A DNA stretch of 11,894 bases, from positions 1-11,894 of the forward strand of contig CANFIV010000011.1 of NCBI GenBank assembly GCA_947446935.1, written 5' to 3'. Below the pieces are notes generated by a model that did no database searches, had not been told where the DNA came from, and saw only the letters and a list, made by a program, of their open reading frames with translations. A program made the position numbers and the translations under genes. Source of the stretch: Sphingomonadaceae bacterium (GTDB lineage Bacteria; Pseudomonadota; Alphaproteobacteria; Sphingomonadales; Sphingomonadaceae). This document shows positions 1 through 5,573 of the stretch, one piece after another; the stretch's first letter is position 1, and the number at the start of each line of letters is the position of its first letter.

Positions 1-53
1 GCAAGGTTGCGGAATACGAGGGTCATGTCGCCCAGTTGGTGCGCGAGAAGTGA
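1..53 (+). CDS. C-terminal end of an unidentified protein (partial)
   Basis: An open frame enters from the left edge and gives KVAEYEGHVAQLVREK before a TGA at 51-53. That stop overlaps the GTG start of the next gene (GTGA at 50-53), so it is very probably the preceding gene of the same operon. Only 16 residues are visible, too few for a family call. From general knowledge, DUF4266/DUF3570/ApbE clusters often have a TlpA/thioredoxin-like thiol oxidoreductase just upstream. This tail would be compatible with a thioredoxin-fold final helix, but that is inference from context only. Confidence 0.55.
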   Translation, partial: KVAEYEGHVAQLVREK

Positions 54-277
54 GCGCGCGCCCCCTGCATACCACCGTGCTTCTGGCTGCGCTCATTGCG
101 CTCTCGGGCTGCGCGCATATCGGTGCGCAGCCTTGGCAGCGTGACGTGCTTGCCCGCAAGTCTATGCAGCTTGCGCGCGAGCCGGCGATCATGGCTTTCG
201 ATGAACACACCTATTTCAGCAAGGAGGCGGCCTCTGGCGGGCGCAGCTTCGACGGCGGGGGTTGCGGGTGCAACTGA
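50..277 (+). CDS. DUF4266 small lipoprotein with Cys-rich C-terminal tail
   Basis: A 75-residue protein starting with GTG. The N-terminus is a lipoprotein signal: basic R4, hydrophobic stretch 9-18, lipobox L-S-G-C with C21 as the acylated residue. The mature chain is only about 55 residues. It contains PWQRDVLARKSMQL, then a H-T-Y-F-S-K-E-A-A-S-G-G segment and the extreme C-terminal tail GGGCGCN (C72, C74). This layout is characteristic of the DUF4266 family, whose function is unknown. Its start overlaps the upstream stop, and its last codons overlap the start region of the DUF3570 gene, so the genes are probably translationally coupled. The two tail cysteines could bind a metal, form a disulfide or be modified; nothing in the sequence decides this. 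The family call is confident; the role is not known. Confidence 0.85.
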   Translation: MSARPLHTTVLLAALIALSGCAHIGAQPWQRDVLARKSMQLAREPAIMAFDEHTYFSKEAASGGRSFDGGGCGCN

Positions 278-1638
278 AGAGCCGGGGCGGCATCGCTGCG
301 GCGCTGGGATTGTTTGCGGCCAGCCTGCTGGGCGCATCGCCGGCGCAAGCTGACGAGCGGGGCGATGCCCCATCCGGGGCAGCGCCGCCCGCAAATGCCT
401 ATGATCAGACCGCGAGCGAAGTCGGGACAATGGTCGCTGATTCGGCGCTGCTGGTCTACCAGGAGGATAACGACCGGGTGCGGGCAATCGAGGCCGAAAC
501 CGGGCTCACCTGGAATGCGGCGAGCGGTATCGTGGTCGCCGGCAAGTTCACGTATGATTCGCTGACCGGAGCCACTCCCAACGGTGCGATCCGCTCGCGA
601 TACGATCAAACCTTCGTGCCGCCGCGCAAGACCCGCTTCATCGGCGGGGGTCTCGGGCCGATCGATACCCACACCGGTTCATCCGGGCGCTACACCGTGG
701 CGCCCAACCAGCTCCCTGTCGACAAGGGCTTCAAGGATCACCGCGAGGCCTACGATCTCGGTGTGACGCTGCCCGTATCGGCATCGGTGAAGCTCAGTAT
801 GGGCGGCAATGCCTCGTCGGAAACCGACTACAGTTCCTATTCGGCCCGCGCCTCGCTCGCCAAGGATCTGAACGGCAAGAACACCACACTCTCCCTTGGC
901 CTCAATTACGAACGTGACAGCATCAGGCCGTTCACCGGTGTGCCGCGCGCGCTTTCGTATATGGGCGACATGATTGTCGGGCAGGCCAAGGTGAAGCAGG
1001 TCTACAGCCTCGTCGCCGGGGTGACCCAGGTGCTGACGCCGGGTTGGTTGGTGCAGATCAACTACAGCTTCGGCAAAACCCGCGGCTATCAGACCGATCC
1101 CTACAAGATCTTCACGCTCGTCGATACCGCGACCGGTGATCCGTTTTACTATATCTATGAAAAGCGGCCCGATCGGCGGACCCGAAACAGCATCTATGCC
1201 GCCACCAAGTTTGCGATCGGATCGGCGGTCACCGATGCGTCGGTGCGCTGGTATCACGATAGCTGGGGCATCGATTCAATGACCTATGCCGTGTCGGAAC
1301 ACATGCCGGTGGGCACCGCCGGCTATGTCGAGCCGGGCCTGCGCTTCTACCGGCAGACCGCGGCAAACTTCTTCTATCACTATCTCGGCATCGACGAGCC
1401 GACCCCGGCCTATGTCAGCAGCGATAGCCGCCTCGGCCGGTTTCATGCCTGGACATTCGGCTTGAAAGCCGGCGCACACATCACGCGGAGCCTCGAACTC
1501 TACGGCGCAGCCGAGCGCTACGTGCAGGAAGGCCAGCGCTTTGATCGCAAGGCGCCTGGTGTGCTGGCGCGCACAGACTTGTTCAGCGGTTCGCGCTCGG
1601 TCAGCCTGATCAGCGGCGTGCGCTTTACCTTCCGCTGA
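268..1638 (+). CDS. DUF3570 outer-membrane beta-barrel protein, candidate flavinylated protein
   Basis: I prefer GTG at 268 (456 residues): GGGGG at 257-261 lies six bases upstream, and the n-region Q-L-K-S-R-G-G fits a signal peptide. TTG at 262 would add two residues. A Sec signal peptide ends at S-P-A-Q-A near residue 28. The rest has alternating hydrophobic/polar strands rich in Tyr, Phe and Gly, ends in V-R-F-T-F-R, and reads as an outer-membrane barrel of the DUF3570 family (function unknown). Residues 97-107 are D-S-L-T-G-A-T-P-N-G-A. D-x-x-[ST]-G-A-T is the motif to which ApbE enzymes attach FMN through the last Thr (T103 here), and an ApbE gene follows with a TGATG overlap. Covalent FMN on this barrel is inference. 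The motif may instead be a structural turn of the family. Confidence 0.85.
   Translation: MQLKSRGGIAAALGLFAASLLGASPAQADERGDAPSGAAPPANAYDQTASEVGTMVADSALLVYQEDNDRVRAIEAETGLTWNAASGIVVAGKFTYDSLTGATPNGAIRSRYDQTFVPPRKTRFIGGGLGPIDTHTGSSGRYTVAPNQLPVDKGFKDHREAYDLGVTLPVSASVKLSMGGNASSETDYSSYSARASLAKDLNGKNTTLSLGLNYERDSIRPFTGVPRALSYMGDMIVGQAKVKQVYSLVAGVTQVLTPGWLVQINYSFGKTRGYQTDPYKIFTLVDTATGDPFYYIYEKRPDRRTRNSIYAATKFAIGSAVTDASVRWYHDSWGIDSMTYAVSEHMPVGTAGYVEPGLRFYRQTAANFFYHYLGIDEPTPAYVSSDSRLGRFHAWTFGLKAGAHITRSLELYGAAERYVQEGQRFDRKAPGVLARTDLFSGSRSVSLISGVRFTFR
556..588 (+). other. Putative ApbE flavinylation motif (DxxTGAT) in the DUF3570 protein
   Basis: Codons for D-S-L-T-G-A-T-P-N-G-A, residues 97-107 of the DUF3570 protein counted from the GTG at 268. 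NqrC/RnfG-type proteins carry D-x-x-[ST]-G-A-T and receive FMN on the final Thr; here that residue would be T103 (574-576). The match is exact for D, T, G, A and T. The motif sits about 70 residues after the predicted signal cleavage site. Modification is inferred from the motif and the adjacent transferase gene. Confidence 0.5.
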
Positions 1639-2528
1639 TGGCGAAGAAGCCCATATCCGGCCAAAAGTCCGGTGGCGTGCACAAGCATCGCTTCACCGCG
1701 ATGGGCTGCCCCTGCGAGGTGCAGGTGGAAACACGCGACAGCAAGCTGGCCACGCGGCTGGCGCAGATCGGCGAGGCCGAAGCACGCCGGATCGAGGCCA
1801 AATATACCCGTTACAAACCGACTGGCGTGGTCTGGATAGTCAACAACGCCGGTGGCAAGCCGGTGGAGGTGGACGAGGAGACAGCCGGTCTCATCGACTA
1901 TGCGGGGCAAGTCCATGCGTTGAGTGCGGGACGGTTCGATGTGACTTCGGGGGTGCTGCGCCGCGTCTGGACGTTCGACGGATCGGACCGCGTGCCCGAA
2001 CCCGCGCAAGTGGCTGAACTCATGCCGCTCATCGGCTGGGGCAAAGTGGGGTGGGAGCGACCCCTGCTCACTCTGCCGCCCGGCATGGAGATCGATCTGG
2101 GCGGCATCTGCAAGGAATATGCTGTCGACCGCGCCGCAATGGCAATCATGGCCGAAAGCGATTGTCCTGCGCTCGTCAACTTCGGCGGAGACCTCCGCAC
2201 GACCCGCGCCAAAACCAAGGCGCGCTGGGCGGTAGCGATCGAATCGATGGATCCGGCCAAGGCTTCGGGTGGCTTGCTGCAGATCGATCAGGGCGCGATC
2301 GCCACCAGCGGGGATGCCAAGCGGTTCCTGCTGCGCGCGGGCAAGCGCTACAGCCATATCCTAGATCCCCGCACCGGCTGGCCGGTTGAAAATCCGCCGC
2401 GCTCGGTCACGGTCGCGGCGCGCACTTGCGTGCAGGCTGGAACGCTTTCCACGCTCGCAATGTTGCTGGGGCCGGATGCCGAGGCATTCCTCAAGGCTGA
2501 AAACGCCGAGGCCTGGGTGCTGCGTTAA
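1638..2528 (+). CDS. apbE: FAD:protein FMN transferase (ApbE family), signal-less and divergent
   Basis: A 296-residue protein. ApbE enzymes move FMN from FAD onto a Thr/Ser of a target protein, using Mg2+. Family motifs run in order: A-M-G-C-P at 21-25 (usual A-M-G-T), G-R-F-D-V-T-S-G at 98-105, E-I-D-L-G-G-I-C-K-E-Y-A-V-D at 151-164, N-F-G-G-D at 181-185, A-T-S-G-D-A at 222-227, Y-S-H-I-L-D-P-R-T-G-W-P at 238-249, and T-C-V-Q-A-G-T-L-S-T at 263-272. Two oddities are visible. There is no signal peptide or lipobox, although most ApbE proteins are exported. The usual metal-binding Asp of A-D-A-L-x-T is Gly268. The start ATG shares its A with the DUF3570 stop (TGATG), so translation is probably coupled. 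The likely target is the DUF3570 product. Family call firm; activity less certain. Confidence 0.9.
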   Translation: MAKKPISGQKSGGVHKHRFTAMGCPCEVQVETRDSKLATRLAQIGEAEARRIEAKYTRYKPTGVVWIVNNAGGKPVEVDEETAGLIDYAGQVHALSAGRFDVTSGVLRRVWTFDGSDRVPEPAQVAELMPLIGWGKVGWERPLLTLPPGMEIDLGGICKEYAVDRAAMAIMAESDCPALVNFGGDLRTTRAKTKARWAVAIESMDPAKASGGLLQIDQGAIATSGDAKRFLLRAGKRYSHILDPRTGWPVENPPRSVTVAARTCVQAGTLSTLAMLLGPDAEAFLKAENAEAWVLR

Positions 2529-2690
2529 CGCATCCCTCGTCCGCCGGGTAACATCATGTCAAGGATCGGCGGGTTAGAAGCGCCCCAGCACAGCGTGCGC
2601 CCTTTTACCCGAATCTCTCGGGGCTGGCGCGCCAGGGGGTTTGGCTTGGCGCAGGAACAGGAACTGACGGGACAATCCCGGCAGGAACAG
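2529..2690 (+). other. Leader region between apbE and the PilZ gene
   Basis: This 162-base gap holds a perfect palindrome CTGGCGCGCCAG (2624-2635), an exact direct repeat GCAGGAACAG (2651-2660 and 2681-2690, the second abutting the PilZ ATG and serving as its ribosome site), and a short hairpin CGGGA-CAA-TCCCG (2668-2680) just before that site. An ATG at 2556 is in frame with the PilZ gene, so part of this could be coding, but the extra 45 residues are Arg-rich and lack PilZ features. No clear promoter could be picked. Confidence 0.35.
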
Positions 2691-3344
2691 ATGGGAGCGC
2701 CCCCGGGCTCGGAGCTTCGCTCTGCGCAGCGCTTTGCCCTGCTTATCCGCACCGCCAAGATCATCGCCGATGGCCGCGAGTTCCTTTGCATAATCCGAGA
2801 TCTTTCGGCCACCGGGCTCAAGGTTCGGCTGTTCTCGCCCCTGCCCCAATCGCGCGGGTTGAGCATCCAGCAGGTAAACGGCGATCGTTACCCGGTTGAG
2901 CTTGTCTGGCAGGCAGACGACTATGCCGGCTTGCGCTTCCACGAGGAGATCGACGTCGAGCGCATGCTCGATGAAGGGGGCGCGATACTTCCCCGCAGGC
3001 AAGTCCGGCTGCGTATTGCGCTCGACGCCGTCCTGCACTCTGGCGGAGAGGCGGTGCGCGTCGCGTTCCGGGACATTTCTCAGCAGGGTGCCTGCGTCGA
3101 AAGCGAGAAATGGCTCCTGATGAACGAGCTCGTGCGCCTCGAAACGGGAGTCACGCTGCCGCTCTATGCGAAGGTCCGCTGGCGCAGCCATCCGCGCTAT
3201 GGGTTGATCTTCGAACATACCTTCAAGCTTGATGAACTCGCGCGCATTTCCGCGCCCTTGCAGTTTGCCGAGGCGCTGCAGGAGCAGGTGCCTGTGCAGC
3301 GCAGCGCCAGTATTGGTGAAACGGCCGGGCCCCGCTCGATCTAG
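2691..3344 (+). CDS. Tandem PilZ domain protein (probable c-di-GMP receptor)
   Basis: 217 residues from ATG 2691, chosen because AGGAA lies just upstream and PilZ similarity begins here; ATG 2556 would give 262. Two PilZ-like domains follow each other. Domain 1, about residues 8-85, has R-S-A-Q-R (R10, R14), R-D-L-S-A-T-G (D37, S39, G42) and a W...AGLRF strand. Domain 2, about 100-178, has R-R-Q-V-R (R102, R106), R-D-I-S-Q-Q-G (D128, S130, G133) and V-R-W...YGLIF. RxxxR plus [DN]xSxxG is the c-di-GMP binding signature of PilZ, and both copies are complete. No membrane segment or catalytic domain is present, so it is a stand-alone cytoplasmic receptor/adaptor. Its target is not evident; the sugar-transfer genes downstream are a possibility. 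Its stop is followed by a 14-base palindrome. Confidence 0.85.
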   Translation: MGAPPGSELRSAQRFALLIRTAKIIADGREFLCIIRDLSATGLKVRLFSPLPQSRGLSIQQVNGDRYPVELVWQADDYAGLRFHEEIDVERMLDEGGAILPRRQVRLRIALDAVLHSGGEAVRVAFRDISQQGACVESEKWLLMNELVRLETGVTLPLYAKVRWRSHPRYGLIFEHTFKLDELARISAPLQFAEALQEQVPVQRSASIGETAGPRSI

Positions 3345-3350
3345 GGTGTG

Positions 3351-3364
3351 GCAAGGGCCCTTGC
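3351..3364. repeat. 14-bp perfect palindrome after the PilZ gene
   Basis: GCAAGGGCCCTTGC is its own reverse complement and begins six bases after the PilZ stop. As RNA it would need to open a loop and has no T-run, so it is a poor terminator. It is more like an operator-type dyad for the oxidoreductase gene downstream, or chance. The remaining bases to 3465 contain a locally AT-richer stretch (3409-3440), a plausible place for a promoter, but no clear -35/-10 pair. Confidence 0.4.
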
Positions 3365-3465
3365 GGGTTCCTCGCGAGAAGCGTCGTTTCGCTTTCCCCG
3401 CCTCCCGCGTTAACTATCCCTTAGCCATTTTCGTTCACTTCCGATGCAAGCAGGACCGCTTCAAC

Positions 3466-3470
3466 GGGAG
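3466..3470 (+). promoter_or_regulatory. Ribosome binding site setting the start of the FAD oxidoreductase
   Basis: GGGAG sits six bases before ATG 3477. An in-frame ATG at 3444 lacks such a site and would add eleven residues with no family similarity, so 3477 is preferred. Confidence 0.6.
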
Positions 3471-3476
3471 CAAGCG

Positions 3477-5099
3477 ATGGGTAACGGTTTCGTGGGCGTG
3501 CATGGGGACAGCAACGAGTTTGATGTCGACGTTGCGATCATCGGCGCGGGGCCTGCGGGCCTGACCGCTGGTTACCTGCTTTCCAAGAAAGGTCTCAAGG
3601 TCGCGATCATCGAGAAGGACCCGCGCTATGTCGGCGGCATCAGCCGCACTGTGGAGCACGAGGGTTACCGCTTCGATATCGGCGGCCACCGCTTTTTCTC
3701 GAAATCGCAGCAAGTTGTCGATCTCTGGAACGAGATCCTGCCCGACGATTTCATCCAGCGTCCGCGCATGAGCCGCATTTATTACGAGGGCAAATTCTAC
3801 TCGTATCCGCTGCGCGCCTTCGAGGCGCTCGGCAACCTCGGTATTCTGCGCTCGACCTCGTGCATGATCAGCTATGTCTGGTCGCGCGCCTTCCCGATTC
3901 CGGACGTGAAGAGCTTCGAGGACTGGACCAGCAACCAATTCGGCAAGAAGCTCTATTCGATCTTCTTCAAGACCTACACCGAGAAGGTCTGGGGCATGCC
4001 CTGCAACGAAATGAGCGCCGACTGGGCGGCGCAGCGCATCAAGGGCCTCTCCCTCGGCGCTGCGGTGCTCGACGGGCTCAAGCGCAGCCTCGGGCTCAAC
4101 AAGCGCCCGAACGACGGCATGCAGACCAAGACCTTGCTCGAAAGCTTCCGCTATCCGCGCCAGGGCCCGGGCATGATGTGGGAAGCCGCGCGCGACAAGA
4201 TCGTGGCTGCCGGCGGCCAAGTGCTGATGGGTCACGCGATGAAGCAGCTGGCCAGCGATGGTCAGGGCGGCTGGCGCCTTTCGGCGACCCGCACCGATGC
4301 GGACGGCAACCCGGCGGGCGAGACCGTGATCCGCGCCGCCCACGCGATCAGCTCCGCGCCGATGCGCGAACTCGCCGCGCGCCTTCATCCGCTGCCGCAA
4401 TCAACGCTGGAGGCAAGCCGCCTCAAGTACCGCGACTTCCTCACCGTGGCGCTCAAGATCCAGAGCGAGGACTTGTTTCCCGACAACTGGATCTACATCC
4501 ACGACAGCAAAGTGCGCGTGGGCCGCGTGCAGAACTTCCGTTCGTGGTCGCCTGAAATGGTGCCGGACGAGAGCGTGGCCTGCGTTGGCCTCGAATACTT
4601 CTGCTTCGAAGGTGATGACCTCTGGGCTTCGAGCGACGAGGATCTGATCAAGCTCGCCACGAAGGAAATGGACATCCTCGGCCTCGTCGATCCGGCGAAG
4701 GTGATCGGCGGCGCAGTCGTGCGGCAGGAAAAGGCTTATCCGGTCTATGACGACGAATACGCTGCCAATGTCGCCGCGATGCGCCATGAGCTCGAGGCCA
4801 GCCACCCGAACCTGCACCTTGTCGGCCGCAACGGCATGCACCGCTACAACAACCAGGACCACGCGATGATGACCGCGATGCTCACGGTCGAGAACATCAT
4901 CGCCGGTGCCCGTGTCTACGATATCTGGTGCGTCAACGAGGATGCCGAGTACCACGAGGCCGGCGACGAGGGCGCGCTCAGCACGCTGCCCGCACGTCCG
5001 GTCAGCGAGGACCAGGCTGCCGCGCTGGCCTCGGTGCGTGACGTGCCGACCCGGGTCAAGGCTGACGACGACAAGCCGCAAGGCCGTGCCGCCGCCTGA
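3477..5099 (+). CDS. FAD-dependent oxidoreductase (amine oxidase / UDP-galactopyranose mutase-like)
   Basis: 540 residues. The N-terminus holds a Rossmann dinucleotide site I-I-G-A-G-P-A-G-L (G23, G25, G28) with acidic E46 closing strand 2. This is followed by G-G-I-S-R-T at 53-58 and D-I-G-G-H-R-F-F at 67-74, the arrangement of UDP-galactopyranose mutase, protoporphyrinogen oxidase and related flavoproteins. Near the C-terminus, [15 protein letters not shown] at 450-464 resembles the second FAD-binding segment of this group. It probably acts in the cytosol on a sugar nucleotide or polyprenyl-linked sugar, given the GtrA and GT-C-like genes behind it; the substrate cannot be read from sequence. 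A 54-base gap separates it from gtrA on the same strand. The C-terminal 40 residues are Ala/Asp-rich and look unstructured. Family level is sure; the exact reaction is not. Confidence 0.85.
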   Translation: MGNGFVGVHGDSNEFDVDVAIIGAGPAGLTAGYLLSKKGLKVAIIEKDPRYVGGISRTVEHEGYRFDIGGHRFFSKSQQVVDLWNEILPDDFIQRPRMSRIYYEGKFYSYPLRAFEALGNLGILRSTSCMISYVWSRAFPIPDVKSFEDWTSNQFGKKLYSIFFKTYTEKVWGMPCNEMSADWAAQRIKGLSLGAAVLDGLKRSLGLNKRPNDGMQTKTLLESFRYPRQGPGMMWEAARDKIVAAGGQVLMGHAMKQLASDGQGGWRLSATRTDADGNPAGETVIRAAHAISSAPMRELAARLHPLPQSTLEASRLKYRDFLTVALKIQSEDLFPDNWIYIHDSKVRVGRVQNFRSWSPEMVPDESVACVGLEYFCFEGDDLWASSDEDLIKLATKEMDILGLVDPAKVIGGAVVRQEKAYPVYDDEYAANVAAMRHELEASHPNLHLVGRNGMHRYNNQDHAMMTAMLTVENIIAGARVYDIWCVNEDAEYHEAGDEGALSTLPARPVSEDQAAALASVRDVPTRVKADDDKPQGRAAA

Positions 5100-5153
5100 T
5101 TGCCCGGCTTTCCTTCCGTCGTTCCCGCAACGTGATGTCTCGCTGAACTGGAT

Positions 5154-5573
5154 ATGGCCGTGACAGTCCTGGATATCTCCCACCTGAACCGCATCCGGCA
5201 GATCGTGCTGGTGCGCTACATTCTGGCGAGTGTCGGCGCGCTGGCGGTGGACATGGGCACATTCCTTGCCCTGCTATCCGCCGGTATCCTGCCCGTGGCC
5301 GCCTCGGCGGTGGGGTATGCGATTGGCATCGCGGTCCACTGGATACTCTCGAGCCGCAAGGTCTTTGCCGATCAGGTGGCGAGCGGCGGGATCGAGCGCA
5401 CGCGGCAGAAGGCCATGTTCGTCGTTTCCGCGCTGGTTGGTCTTGGCGTTACCACCATGATTGTCGGCGGGGCCAGTGCGGCTGGTATGGATCCGCGACT
5501 GGCGAAGCTTGCCGCCATTGTCGTCAGCTTCTCGGTGACCTGGCTCCTGCGCAAACGGGTGGTATTCCGCTGA
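5154..5573 (+). CDS. GtrA family membrane protein
   Basis: 139 residues with four predicted membrane helices (about 20-41, 46-66, 88-108, 117-133). GtrA features are visible: R-Y-I-L-A-S-V-G-A-L-A-V-D near the first helix, W-I-L-S-S-R-K-V-F after the second, and T-W-L-L-R-K-R-V-V-F-R at the end. GtrA proteins are thought to flip polyprenyl-phosphate-linked sugars across the inner membrane or to assist such transferases. The neighbours fit: a flavin oxidoreductase before it and a GT-C-like transferase after it, whose ATG overlaps this stop (TGATG at 5571-5575). A GT2 polyprenyl-phosphate glycosyltransferase (GtrB-like), the usual partner, is not in the window. No strong ribosome site precedes ATG 5154; GTG 5160 is a possible alternative. 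Confidence 0.85.
   Translation: MAVTVLDISHLNRIRQIVLVRYILASVGALAVDMGTFLALLSAGILPVAASAVGYAIGIAVHWILSSRKVFADQVASGGIERTRQKAMFVVSALVGLGVTTMIVGGASAAGMDPRLAKLAAIVVSFSVTWLLRKRVVFR

Noticed and set aside
1..53. Naming the cut-off first gene a TlpA/thioredoxin protein
   Set aside because: Only 16 residues are visible and no C-x-x-C motif can be seen; kept as context inference only.
1518..2357. 279-codon minus-strand frame over the DUF3570/apbE junction
   Set aside because: It lies opposite two clear family members and lacks any domain feature.
2556..2690. 45-codon N-terminal extension of the PilZ protein from ATG 2556
   Set aside because: Arg-rich, with no PilZ similarity and no good ribosome site; ATG 2691 has one. 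Not excluded completely.
3435..4400. 321-codon open frame antisense to the FAD oxidoreductase
   Set aside because: Its composition (His, Arg, Ala, Asp rich) mirrors the sense gene, and it has no recognisable motif or ribosome site.
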